A DNA stretch of 64,000 nucleotides from Candidatus Hadarchaeales archaeon (GCA_038736355.1 JAVYML010000002.1:310001-374000), one strand, 5' to 3'. Counted from the stretch's first letter, positions 16,408 through 23,703 are shown. Numbers and translations are program-made. The notes: a model not told the origin generated them from the letters alone.

Positions 16408-16743
16408 ATGTACCAAAAAGAGAGGGATTGGATCTTGGGATACTTGGAGGCTAAGGGTAGCTTCACCCTTAACATGGTGAGGATGAAGGACAAGCTCTAT
16501 CAAAATCCAGTTTTTTTTCTCAGCCAAAAAGAAAGGGAGCCCCTTTTGTTGTTGAGAGATCTAACGGGATTAGGGGAAGTAAGAAAAGTTGGGAGGCTCT
16601 ATCGCTGGGAGATTAGGAAGAAAAAGGAAGTCATAATGCTCGTGGAATTCTTAGAGGGAGGATTCAGAACCCCCGCTAAACAAAGGCAGTACGAAAAGTG
16701 GAAGGAGGCAGTCCTCCAGTGGAAACAGAGGGGTAGGTCCTAA
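16408..16743 (+). CDS. Stand-alone LAGLIDADG-like protein with altered catalytic residue
   Basis: A 111-residue protein. The motif WILGYLEAKGSF (residues 8-19) is a LAGLIDADG helix. It is followed by the usual beta-sheet elements (FFLSQKEREPLLLLRDL...YRWEIRKKKEV) and a second helix region (AKQRQYEKWKEAV). The position just before the invariant Gly, normally Asp or Glu and catalytic in homing endonucleases, is Lys16. Nuclease activity is therefore unlikely, while DNA binding is plausible. I chose the ATG at 16408 because a TATA box lies 29 nt upstream. The gene lies entirely between two ORBs, and its last codons (AVLQWKQRG) encode ORB2. No host intein or intron is seen. It may be a domesticated origin-binding factor. 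Confidence 0.75.
   Translation: MYQKERDWILGYLEAKGSFTLNMVRMKDKLYQNPVFFLSQKEREPLLLLRDLTGLGEVRKVGRLYRWEIRKKKEVIMLVEFLEGGFRTPAKQRQYEKWKEAVLQWKQRGRS
16714..16734 (+). promoter_or_regulatory. ORB2, origin recognition box inside a coding sequence
   Basis: The plus strand reads CTCCAGTGGAAACAGAGGGG, followed by TAGG. It shares the TCCAGTGGAAAC core with ORB1 in inverted orientation. It overlaps codons 103-109 of the LAGLIDADG-like gene and ends 11 bases before the topoisomerase IB promoter. Confidence 0.85.
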
Positions 16744-16745
16744 CC

Positions 16746-16755
16746 TTTTTTAATC
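16746..16755 (+). promoter_or_regulatory. TATA box of the topoisomerase IB gene
   Basis: TTTTTAATC lies about 26 nt before the ATG at 16777, consistent with a leaderless or nearly leaderless transcript. ORB2 is immediately upstream, where the BRE would sit. Confidence 0.6.
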
Positions 16756-16776
16756 TTTCCAGTTTTTCGAAAGAGG

Positions 16777-18360
16777 ATGGAAAAGAAGAACTTCGAAGTG
16801 AAATCCCTCGTCCATCGGGGGGTGATGATTCCCACCTACGAGCCAAAGCAGTTGTACATTTTCTACAAGGGGGAAAGAAGGGATCTGACCCCCACCCAAG
16901 AAGAAATGGCGGTAGCCTTTGGAAGACATCTCCTTGCCGGGAGGGGTGAGGACAAGGTTTTTGTGAGGAATTTCCTCTCCGATTTTTGCAAGGCCTTAGG
17001 TATTCCCAAGGATACAGATTTCGAACATTTCGATTTCTCCCCCGTTTTGAAGTGGCTCGAAGAGGAAAAAAGAAAAAAGGAGTCGATGACGAAGGAAGAG
17101 CGCAAGAAGTTGGCTGAAGAGAGAAAGAAACTGAGGGAGGCTAATAAGGAAAGGTGGGGAGTAGCTTGGGTAAACGGAGAGAAGGTGGAGGTAAAGAACT
17201 ACACGGTTGAACCTCCTTGTGTGTTTTTGGGTAGGGGGAAACATCCCCTGAGGGGAAGATGGAAACCCAGAGTGGAATACGAGGATATCATCCTGAACCT
17301 TTCCCCAGATGCACCCATGCCCGAGGCACCAGAAGGGAGGAAGTGGGGGGGAAGGGAATGGGATCCAGAAGCTCTCTGGATCGCGAAATGGAGGGACAAG
17401 CTTACGGGCAAGATGAAATATGTTTGGCTTTCCGATACCTTTCCCCTAAAGCAGGAGAGGGAAAGGGAAAAGTTTGATCGTGCTAGGGAATTGGGAAAGA
17501 GGATAGAAAAGGTTAGGGAACACATAAGAAAGAATCTTTCCCATCCCGACCTAAAGCGGAGGATGGTGGCTACCGTTTGCTATCTCATAGATGAATTGAA
17601 GTTGAGAGTAGGTGATGAAAGGGACAGGGAGGAAAGGAACACGGTAGGGGCCACCACCTTGGGTCCCCAGCACTTAAAATTCGATGGACCAAAGGTGAAA
17701 TTCAGCTTTTTGGGGAAGGATCATGTTAGGTGGTCCAAGAGTCTGGTACCCATTCCCGAGGTCCTCAGAAACCTCAGAGAATTTGCTAGGATGGGTGGGG
17801 AAAGAATTTTCCCTGGAATAAGTTCTGAGGACGTGAATTCTTTCTTGGAAGAGGTGATGCCGGGTTTAACGGCTAAGGTCTTCCGTACCTACCATGCCTC
17901 TAGGGTAGTGGAGGAAGAACTGAAGAAGAGTGGGGTGGGAAAGGAGAGCACGGAGATGGAAAAGAAGTATGCTGCCAAGATAGCCAATTTGAAGGCGGCA
18001 GAAGAGCTCAACCACAAGCGCAAGATTCCTGCGGGATGGAGGAAGAAGATAGAAAGGATGAAGGAGAGGATAAAGCAGCTGGAACAGAAAATGAGGGAGT
18101 TGAAGTCCCAACGGGGAAAGAGGAAAGAGGAAAGGATGAGGAAGTTGAAGGAAAGGATAAGGGAACTCAAACTCAGACTCGAATTGGAGCGTGAGATAAG
18201 GGATTTCAACTTGGGAACTTCCCTCAACTCCTACATCGATCCCAGGATCTACGTCTTCTGGGCTAAGAAGGTAGGATATGGAGTGGAAAAAATTTATTCG
18301 AAGTCCCTTCGGAAAAAGTTCTCTTGGGCAATAGGTGACGGTGGGGAATTATCCCCTTGA
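16777..18360 (+). CDS. Eukaryotic-type DNA topoisomerase IB
   Basis: A 527-residue type IB topoisomerase that relaxes both positive and negative supercoils. The N-terminal core (VEPPCVFLGRGKHPLRG, then EDIILNLSPDAPMPE) and catalytic core align closely with human TOP1. The catalytic set is complete: Arg277 (KLRVGDE), Lys314 (FLGKDH), Arg370 (KVFRTYHAS), His413 (LNHKRK) and nucleophile Tyr486 (LGTSLNSYIDPR). Residues about 415-470 form a highly charged coiled-coil linker as in eukaryotic enzymes. The tail ends in KFSWAI, as in TOP1. Its promoter abuts ORB2 of the putative origin, so replication-linked control is possible. Archaeal members were described mainly from Thaumarchaeota and relatives, so its presence here is notable. 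Confidence 0.97.
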   Translation: MEKKNFEVKSLVHRGVMIPTYEPKQLYIFYKGERRDLTPTQEEMAVAFGRHLLAGRGEDKVFVRNFLSDFCKALGIPKDTDFEHFDFSPVLKWLEEEKRKKESMTKEERKKLAEERKKLREANKERWGVAWVNGEKVEVKNYTVEPPCVFLGRGKHPLRGRWKPRVEYEDIILNLSPDAPMPEAPEGRKWGGREWDPEALWIAKWRDKLTGKMKYVWLSDTFPLKQEREREKFDRARELGKRIEKVREHIRKNLSHPDLKRRMVATVCYLIDELKLRVGDERDREERNTVGATTLGPQHLKFDGPKVKFSFLGKDHVRWSKSLVPIPEVLRNLREFARMGGERIFPGISSEDVNSFLEEVMPGLTAKVFRTYHASRVVEEELKKSGVGKESTEMEKKYAAKIANLKAAEELNHKRKIPAGWRKKIERMKERIKQLEQKMRELKSQRGKRKEERMRKLKERIRELKLRLELEREIRDFNLGTSLNSYIDPRIYVFWAKKVGYGVEKIYSKSLRKKFSWAIGDGGELSP

Positions 18361-18394
18361 AACCGTTTTTACCCTTGCGGAAGGAAGGGGATTG

Positions 18395-19348
18395 ATGGAC
18401 GCCTACGAAAGGGTAAGAAGGGGAGCTTCGGAAGTGGTGACAGAGGAGGAATTAAAGGAGGTTATGAGGGGAAAGCCCACGGTTTACTGTGGATACGAAC
18501 CCTCTGGAAAGATCCATTGTGGCCATGCCCTCACCGCCTTCAAATTGTTGGACTTCTTAAAGGAAGGAGCAAGGGTTATAGTGCTCTTAGCGGATCTCCA
18601 CGCTTACCTCAACCACAAGGGCACCTTGGAAGAGATAAGGGAAATCACTGAATACAATAAGAAGTGTTTTGTAGGATTAGGCCTGGATCCGGGAAAGACG
18701 GAGTATAGGTTGGGATCGGAGTTTCAGCTCAGTCGCGAGTACATGATGGACGTTTTGAGGATGTCTACAGATATTACCCTACTGAGGGCTAGAAGGGCAA
18801 TGGCCGAAATAGCCAGAAAGGCCGAGAATCCAGACGTGGCGCAAGTGCTGTATCCTCTCATGCAGGCCGTGGACATAGCCCATTTGGGTGTGGACGTAGC
18901 GGTGGGAGGGGAGGATCAGAGGAAGGTCCACATGATGGCAAGGGAGAAACTGGAGAAGTTGGGTTACAAAAAGCCCGTTTGTGTGCACATGCCTTTGCTC
19001 CACGGTCTGGATGGGGATGTCAAAATGTCCTCTTCCAAAGGGAATTTCATAGCGGTTGATGATACCCCTGAGGAAATAAGGAAGAAAGTCCAGAAGGCCT
19101 TCTGTCCTCCAAAGGTGGTGGAGGGAAATCCCGTGGTTGAGTATGCGGAGCACTTGGTACTTTCCAGGTTGGGAGGGATGGAAGTTCGGAGATCGGAAAA
19201 ACACGGAGGAACCATTTTTCTAAGGGAAGTCAGGGAATTGAGGGAAAGATATTCCAGCGGTGAACTACACCCCGCAGATCTGAAGCCCGCGGTTGCAGAG
19301 GGCCTTATCGAGCTCTTCAGTCCCGTGAGGGAATACCTGAAGGGGTGA
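18395..19348 (+). CDS. tyrS: Tyrosyl-tRNA synthetase
   Basis: A class Ic aminoacyl-tRNA synthetase, about 317 residues. The HIGH-type motif is YEPSGKIHCGHAL, the tyrosine pocket includes YPLMQAVDIAHLGVDVAVGGEDQ, and the KMSKS-type loop is VKMSSSKGNF. The short C-terminal domain is typical of archaeal TyrRS. I place the start at the ATG at 18395, which follows a strong GGAAGGAAGGGG ribosome site. An upstream in-frame GTG at 18335 would overlap topoisomerase IB by 26 nt and add residues not expected in the family. It probably shares a message with topoisomerase IB. TrpRS is excluded by the tyrosine-type binding residues. Confidence 0.93.
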   Translation: MDAYERVRRGASEVVTEEELKEVMRGKPTVYCGYEPSGKIHCGHALTAFKLLDFLKEGARVIVLLADLHAYLNHKGTLEEIREITEYNKKCFVGLGLDPGKTEYRLGSEFQLSREYMMDVLRMSTDITLLRARRAMAEIARKAENPDVAQVLYPLMQAVDIAHLGVDVAVGGEDQRKVHMMAREKLEKLGYKKPVCVHMPLLHGLDGDVKMSSSKGNFIAVDDTPEEIRKKVQKAFCPPKVVEGNPVVEYAEHLVLSRLGGMEVRRSEKHGGTIFLREVRELRERYSSGELHPADLKPAVAEGLIELFSPVREYLKG

Positions 19349-19357
19349 AGTTTTGTT

Positions 19358-19367
19358 TTTATAAATC
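19358..19367 (+). promoter_or_regulatory. TATA box of the MinD-like gene
   Basis: TTTATAAATC starts nine bases after the TyrRS stop and lies inside the apparent N-terminal codons of the longest MinD frame. This argues for a start downstream, at about 19399. Confidence 0.6.
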
Positions 19368-19398
19368 CCCTTCGTTCAAACTTTCAGGGGATGGGTTG

Positions 19399-20217
19399 GT
19401 GAAGAAGAGTCATCGCTCCATCGCCATAGCCTCTGGGAAAGGAGGCACGGGCAAAACCACCATGACTGCCAATTTGGGGGTGGCGCTGGGAATGTTGGGG
19501 AAGAAGGTGACCATCTTGGATGGAGACCTGGCCATGGCGAACCTTTCCATCGTAATGGGACTCACCAAGTTCAGAACGAACTTGTTGGATGTCTTGATGG
19601 GAAGGGCTGAGGTGGAAGAAGCCGTTTACCACAATTACGGTATAAAGGTGATACCAACGGGCTTTCGTTTCGAGGAGGCCCACGAGGCCCTCTTCAAGAT
19701 CAGACCGGAGAGGGTGGAGGAAGTGGTGAGGAAGATTTTGGGGGAAACGGAGTTCCTTCTCATAGATGCCCCTGCGGGTATTCAGGATGCTACCATCCTC
19801 TCCATCGCGGCCGCGAGGGAGATGATAGCCGTTTGTAATCCCACCTACACGAGTTTGGTGGATTGCTACAAGACGATCAGGTTGGCGAATGTCCTAGGTT
19901 CTTGGACGAGGGGAGTGGTGGTGAATAGAACGGGTAAGAGTGCGGATCTTTCCACGAGGGAAGTGGAGGAGTTCATGGGACATACGCTGGGAGCCGTACC
20001 GGTATTGGCCGAGATACCGGAGGATCCCACCGTCCAGGAAGCCGAGAGGGAAGGGGTACCGGTGGTAGTTTACGATCCCGAGTGCAAAGCTTCCTTGGCC
20101 ATCCAAGGTCTTGCGGAGGTTTTGGTGGGAAAGGCCGGACCACCTTATGGGTTTTCTGGAGAAAGGGGAAAGGATGAAATGGTGAGTAGACTGGTTAGAG
20201 CCCTCACTGGGAAATAG
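19399..20217 (+). CDS. MinD/ParA-type ATPase
   Basis: A deviant Walker A P-loop ATPase of about 272 residues. The motif GKGGTGKTT occurs near residue 13, Walker A' (LDGDLAMAN) near 44 and Walker B (FLLIDAPAG) near 120. The latter fits MinD rather than Soj. Archaeal MinD-like proteins position cellular machines or act in polar organisation; the partner here is not known. No MinC/MinE is expected or seen. The longest frame begins at 19345, but its first codons overlap a TATA box. The GTG at 19399 (or TTG at 19396) is therefore the more likely start. The gene stands alone after TyrRS and converges on the KaiC-associated regulator. Confidence 0.88.
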   Translation: MKKSHRSIAIASGKGGTGKTTMTANLGVALGMLGKKVTILDGDLAMANLSIVMGLTKFRTNLLDVLMGRAEVEEAVYHNYGIKVIPTGFRFEEAHEALFKIRPERVEEVVRKILGETEFLLIDAPAGIQDATILSIAAAREMIAVCNPTYTSLVDCYKTIRLANVLGSWTRGVVVNRTGKSADLSTREVEEFMGHTLGAVPVLAEIPEDPTVQEAEREGVPVVVYDPECKASLAIQGLAEVLVGKAGPPYGFSGERGKDEMVSRLVRALTGK

Positions 20218-20223
20218 AAGAAT

Positions 20224-20721
20224 TCAAGAGAGGTTCTTTAGTTGACGCAAAACTTCCTCCAGTGTTCTCATGATTTGTTCGAGCCTTTCTTGCAGTCTGT
20301 TGAGTTTTTCTTGGAGTTCGATTTTTTCCCTTCTTTCCTTCTCGAGTTCGAGTTTCAGTCCCTCCTCCTTGGATTCAGTCCAGAAAAAGAAAGAGAGTTT
20401 TTCGCCACGTAAAAGCATCTCGTAAGTTTCCCTCACCAGTTTTCCGGCCTCGGTTTTCCCCGTCAAGTGTAATCTTATGGTCTGTTCTCCTCTTGCCAGT
20501 TCGTCGGCTATCTTGGAAAGGGTCATGCCAGCCTTTTCCCTCGCAAGTGCCCCTGCTGCTACGGAGAGGGAATCAATCCAGGTAAGACGGGATTTTGGAT
20601 CGACACCACGCACTTTTTCCATCACATCTTGTCTGGAGACAGTCCCCAAGAAGAGGATGGCTTCAAGTTTTTGAATATCCTCTCTGCCCAAAGGCTTTAA
20701 GGGGATTTCCAGTTCGCTCAT
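20224..20721 (-). CDS. HTH / coiled-coil partner of a KaiC-like ATPase
   Basis: A 165-residue protein. Residues about 10-75 are helical with a likely helix-turn-helix ([25 protein letters not shown]), resembling the putative regulators that accompany archaeal KaiC-like ATPases. Residues 115-165 are a strongly charged leucine-rich coiled coil ([20 protein letters not shown]). Such proteins are predicted transcription or signalling factors controlled by the KaiC-like partner; no experimental role can be assigned. Its ATG overlaps the KaiC-like stop by four bases, supporting co-expression and probably physical interaction. It converges on the MinD gene with only a few bases between the stops. 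Confidence 0.75.
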   Translation of the reverse strand: MSELEIPLKPLGREDIQKLEAILFLGTVSRQDVMEKVRGVDPKSRLTWIDSLSVAAGALAREKAGMTLSKIADELARGEQTIRLHLTGKTEAGKLVRETYEMLLRGEKLSFFFWTESKEEGLKLELEKERREKIELQEKLNRLQERLEQIMRTLEEVLRQLKNLS

Positions 20722-21482
20722 GGTCCCGGGCTTCCTCCTTCCAGAAAACCTCGTGGGGTAATCCTCACGGTTTTCTCCGGATAAACGATTATGCCCTTGC
20801 TGGTTATTTCAAAGGGATGTCTCTTCATGGAGTGACTGGTACCGCGCATCTTCCAGACGATTATTGAGCGCTTGAGTTCTCCTTGAACCTCATCCAAATC
20901 CAACCTTATGATACCATCTGCGGCATGTTCGACGCCCGGACCTCCAAATCCACGGTCCGTAACACTGACTTGGGACACTAAGAAGCCTGTGCAGCCTAGC
21001 CCCGCGAGAACCTTTTTTATGAGCATCACGGTTGATCTGGCGAGGGCGGGTTTGCTCATGTAAAGCGTGGAGATGGAGTCTATGACAACCCTTTGGGCAT
21101 TCAAATCCGTGATGGCTTGCCTGAGAACATCCAGAAAGGTTGAGAGGTCGTCTGGGTCCTTTACAACGTAGCGCTCCCTTTTGGCGGCTTCTCCTATCCC
21201 TGAGGTGAAGGCATCAACAATGGCAAACATGCCCTCCTGTTCAAACTTCCTGGGCTCCCATCCAAAGCGGTCCATGTTTACCCTAGTTTGGACGGGATGC
21301 TCTTCTAATGTCGCCAGAATTCCGGGTTCCTTGAGTTTGAAGCCAGCGTAGAGGAATTGTTGCCCGAAGATGGATTTACCTGTTCCTGGACCCCCCGAAA
21401 GTAGAACGATGTTTCTCCTCGGTATTCCACCGTTCAAGATTTCATTCATTCCGGGAATACCCACATCGGCGCGGTCGCTCAT
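20718..21482 (-). CDS. KaiC-like RecA-superfamily ATPase
   Basis: A single KaiC domain of about 254 residues. Walker A is [14 protein letters not shown] near residue 30, the catalytic Glu pair is in LATLEEHP, and Walker B is RVVIDSIST. Conserved C-terminal strands include [18 protein letters not shown]. Archaeal single-domain KaiC proteins bind ATP and act in signalling or regulation, sometimes of motility. They are not circadian clocks in the cyanobacterial sense. I use the ATG at 21482 because GAGGTG lies six bases upstream; the GTG at 21491 is inside that ribosome site. It is followed by an overlapping HTH/coiled-coil gene. A tRNA-Val lies just upstream on the same strand. Confidence 0.92.
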   Translation of the reverse strand: MSDRADVGIPGMNEILNGGIPRRNIVLLSGGPGTGKSIFGQQFLYAGFKLKEPGILATLEEHPVQTRVNMDRFGWEPRKFEQEGMFAIVDAFTSGIGEAAKRERYVVKDPDDLSTFLDVLRQAITDLNAQRVVIDSISTLYMSKPALARSTVMLIKKVLAGLGCTGFLVSQVSVTDRGFGGPGVEHAADGIIRLDLDEVQGELKRSIIVWKMRGTSHSMKRHPFEITSKGIIVYPEKTVRITPRGFLEGGSPGP

Positions 21483-21526
21483 GTTCTTCACCTCTTAAGT
21501 TCTCGCTGGAGGCTATAAGTAAAGAG

Positions 21527-21599
<73 letters not shown>

Positions 21600-21624
21600 C
21601 TTTTAACTGGGGAAAAATGGTTTA

Positions 21625-22767
21625 TTACATTTTGAGGATCATTATTACCTCCAGGAGAACGATGGCTGCTATGAGGAGGAGGGAGAGAAATTCCAAGGAA
21701 CTGGCATGCTGTGCATCCACCCTTTCCATGGCCATGGCGTAAAGTTCTTGGAGTTGATCCAATTTCTTGTCCACCAAAGAAAGCCATTCCGAGATCCTGA
21801 AACGTTCGCTGGCGAGCCGGTAGAGCTTGCCCAGGTACCATTCTCCCGTGAACTTCAAGATGTTTCTCAAATCCCCCACGTATTCCATGATCTCAACCCT
21901 GAGTTCTGCTAACTCGCTGGAAGTCTTCATGAGTTCCTGGTAGGATTTGCTTCCCCATCTGACACCCATCCTCTTCGGAAAGATGGTCCTCAAAGTGCTG
22001 TAGGCTTTTTCCGTTTCCAAGTCTAAAATGAAATCATAGGTCTTCAGCTCGAGGAGTTGGATTTTAGCCAGCTCGATCATCCTGATATAATCGTCCGCAT
22101 ATCCTTCTTGCTCGTAGATGAGGGCAGAATACCAGTCCACGAGCACGAGATCTTTGTCGGAGTAGGTCAGGAAGGATCTGAGAGCATCATCCACTTCTTT
22201 TCTGCTCAGGTACCTCCACTCTATCTCTCCCCTGAGCAAGCCAGCGGTTTGTCTTCTGAACTTGGTGAGGAAATCCTGGGCGGAAAGGGGTGGGTCGGAG
22301 CGGGAAATCAGGACGATGGTGTAGGTTTCGGGCCTGCCCAGTCCCTCGTAGGGAGAGATTATGGCTTTCCTGATCTTTTTCCTAATTTCCTCGAAATATT
22401 TCCTCGCTATCTCTCCCAATTCTGTCTCTTCTTCCTCCACCCTTACCTTTTTTTCATCCAGACCTATGAGCCGGACCAGGAAATCCACACCCGTTTTCTC
22501 GAACTTCAGGATGAAAGAAATCTCTATGGTTCCCACAGGAAAAATTTTTGTTTCCACCTCTAACGTGTGACCGTTCACCTGGAGGGTACCCAGTTTTCCC
22601 ACAAGGGGTATGAGGCCTATATGCTCGTATTTGGGGGCTAGAATCCTCATTCTCCTCTTTGGCCTCTGTTCGACGAGACCCAGCTTCTCTGCTGGGACGA
22701 GATCCAGCTTTACCTCCCCGCCGCAATCGTAGAAATACTGGAAGATGATGGAGCCCGTAAGACGCAT
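21625..22767 (-). CDS. DUF155 (RMD1/YagE)-like membrane-anchored protein
   Basis: About 380 residues. The N-terminal two thirds are soluble with mixed beta/alpha structure. The last third carries long helices (SEWLSLVDKKLDQLQELYAMAMER) and a C-terminal membrane span (FLSLLLIAAIVLLEVIMIL). This helix plus terminal-anchor layout matches DUF155 (RMD1/Sif2, RMND1) proteins, whose mitochondrial members support translation. The archaeal role is unknown. The ATG at 22767 lies about 28 nt from a TATA box (GGTATTTAAC at 22789-22799), so it is likely leaderless. It sits between two tRNA genes on the same strand. Family call is based on the C-terminal region and is moderate. Confidence 0.6.
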   Translation of the reverse strand: MRLTGSIIFQYFYDCGGEVKLDLVPAEKLGLVEQRPKRRMRILAPKYEHIGLIPLVGKLGTLQVNGHTLEVETKIFPVGTIEISFILKFEKTGVDFLVRLIGLDEKKVRVEEEETELGEIARKYFEEIRKKIRKAIISPYEGLGRPETYTIVLISRSDPPLSAQDFLTKFRRQTAGLLRGEIEWRYLSRKEVDDALRSFLTYSDKDLVLVDWYSALIYEQEGYADDYIRMIELAKIQLLELKTYDFILDLETEKAYSTLRTIFPKRMGVRWGSKSYQELMKTSSELAELRVEIMEYVGDLRNILKFTGEWYLGKLYRLASERFRISEWLSLVDKKLDQLQELYAMAMERVDAQHASSLEFLSLLLIAAIVLLEVIMILKM

Positions 22768-22788
22768 CAAGCCCTTTTTTCATCCCCA

Positions 22789-22799
22789 AGTTAAATACC
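22789..22799 (-). promoter_or_regulatory. TATA box of the DUF155-like gene
   Basis: The minus strand reads GGTATTTAACT, centred about 28 nt before the ATG at 22767. Confidence 0.55.
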
Positions 22800-22816
22800 G
22801 TTGTGATGGAATGAGG

Positions 22817-22922
22817 CGCCGGGGCTGGGATTTGAACCCAGGAAGCGCGTAAGCGCCAACGGGTTAGCAACCCTTGGCGGGTCCTGGGGACCTGTCGCCG
22901 TACCTGGCTGGGCCACCCCGGC
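22817..22922 (-). tRNA. tRNA-Ser (anticodon GCT) with a 20-nt non-canonical intron
   Basis: The acceptor is GCCGGGG/CCCCGGC with discriminator G. The variable arm is GCGC-TTAC-GCGC and the T arm CTGGG-TTCAAAT-CCCAG. The genomic sequence does not form a proper anticodon stem unless 22874-22893 is removed. Splicing then gives ACGGG-TTGCTAA-CCCGT, a perfect stem with anticodon GCT. The mature tRNA is 86 nt, matching the other serine tRNA in the window. Confidence 0.93.
22874..22893 (-). other. Intron in tRNA-Ser(GCT), inside the anticodon stem
   Basis: The 20-nt intron lies between tRNA positions 28 and 29 rather than the usual 37/38. Its ends form a bulge-helix-bulge: a four-pair central helix GGCG/CGCC with three-base bulges AC^A and AA^G, plus an inner GGTCC/GGACC stem. 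This is what the archaeal splicing endonuclease recognises. Confidence 0.8.
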
Positions 22923-22967
22923 TTACTTTCTTAGATTTTGGAGGCTTTAATCCTTCCCAAAGGGGGA

Positions 22968-23366
22968 TTAGGACTTTTCCTTTTTCTCCAGCAGGGGTTT
23001 CAGGAGTTCTTCCACGGGCTTTTCCCCGTACTTAACGATCTTCACGTTTAACTGCCTGATGTCTTCGGCAACTACGCATCCGTGGACCCTCTTTCTCCTC
23101 CTTTCCCCCTTCTTCTTGGGTCGATAGCCTGGGCCCCGGGAGAGAAGGACCCTTTGGTGCCCAGGTCCGGGCACATCCGGTCTCATGGGAAAACCGTTGA
23201 CGTCGGTTCCCCCAGTTATTTGGAGCTCGAATCCCGGCAGACCCACCAAACTTCCATCGAAGGTATCTCCTATCCTCTTCCCTATTAAGGCTCTGGAGGA
23301 AGGCTCTTTCAGCTCTATCTGGTAACTCTTTCCCGTTTTGGGATCACCGATTACTACTTTGAACAT
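22968..23366 (-). CDS. rps6e: 30S ribosomal protein S6e
   Basis: A 132-residue small-subunit protein. It is recognised by FKVVIGDPKTGKSYQIEL at the N-terminus, the core LIGKRIGDTFDGSLVGLPGF...GGTDVNGFPMR, and the basic stretch RPKKKGERRRKRVHG. Archaeal S6e lacks the long phosphorylated tail of the eukaryotic protein, and so does this one. The ATG at 23366 lies about 28 nt from a CTATATAGG TATA element (23391-23399). In many euryarchaea S6e neighbours aIF2gamma and aIF5B. Here aIF5B follows on the same strand further left after a small divergent gene. Confidence 0.97.
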   Translation of the reverse strand: MFKVVIGDPKTGKSYQIELKEPSSRALIGKRIGDTFDGSLVGLPGFELQITGGTDVNGFPMRPDVPGPGHQRVLLSRGPGYRPKKKGERRRKRVHGCVVAEDIRQLNVKIVKYGEKPVEELLKPLLEKKEKS

Positions 23367-23390
23367 CCTAGCCTTGTGGGGACTTCTCCT

Positions 23391-23399
23391 CTATATAGG
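23391..23399 (-). promoter_or_regulatory. TATA box of rps6e
   Basis: CTATATAGG, centred about 29 nt before the S6e ATG at 23366. Confidence 0.55.
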
Positions 23400-23428
23400 T
23401 TCCTTCCCTTTCGTTTGGTATACCAAAG

Positions 23429-23437
23429 CTATTTATG
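23429..23437 (+). promoter_or_regulatory. TATA box of the small zinc-finger gene
   Basis: CTATTTATG, 25 nt before an ATG at 23457. That ATG opens a 16-codon reading frame (23457-23507) which ends before the zinc-finger start at 23545, so a leader peptide or a longer untranslated leader is possible. Confidence 0.45.
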
Positions 23438-23544
23438 GGGGCTTCCGAAAAAAATAATGAAAATGCTCGGGGGTTGGGGATGTTGGATGTCGAAGCCCAT
23501 TGGTTGAACCTTCCCCAGCTTTCGCCGAGGGGAGGAAGAGGGAG

Positions 23545-23703
23545 GTGATTTCCCCACCTGCCTGGGAAAGGGTGAAGTGCCCGCTCTGTGACAAAAGAAT
23601 TTCCATTCCCACTTTGGTGCCCCATCTTTACAAGGAGCACGAGCTAACCCTTTCGGAAGCGAGAGAATTCCTACAAAAGTTTGCTGGGTTGAAGAGGGTC
23701 TAG
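23545..23703 (+). CDS. Small C2H2-like zinc-finger protein
   Basis: A protein of about 52 residues starting at GTG 23545, directly after a GGGAGG ribosome site. The finger is CPLC-x11-H-x4-H (VKCPLCDKRISIP...PHLYKEH), followed by a helix (LSEAREFLQKFAGLKRV). It may bind nucleic acid or another protein; nothing more can be said. The same frame is open upstream to a TTG at 23500, but the extra residues are not finger-like. It is the only plus-strand gene among the translation genes and its stop lies two bases from the aIF5B stop. Small size and uncertain start lower confidence. Confidence 0.6.
   Translation: MISPPAWERVKCPLCDKRISIPTLVPHLYKEHELTLSEAREFLQKFAGLKRV

Larger units (their letters stand above)
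16349..16734. other. Probable replication origin (oriC) bounded by two inverted ORB elements
   Basis: Two full-length origin recognition boxes face outward. ORB1 is on the minus strand (16372-16349, TTCCAGTGGAAACGATGGGG). ORB2 is on the plus strand (16714-16734, CTCCAGTGGAAACAGAGGGG). Both carry the Orc1/Cdc6 mini-ORB core TCCAGTGGAAAC followed by the G-rich block of archaeal ORBs. An AT-rich stretch (about 16371-16415) next to ORB1 is a candidate unwinding element. Gene direction diverges here: minus-strand operons lie to the left and plus-strand genes to the right. The match to known ORBs is strong; origin function is inferred. No third ORB was found nearby. Confidence 0.8.
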
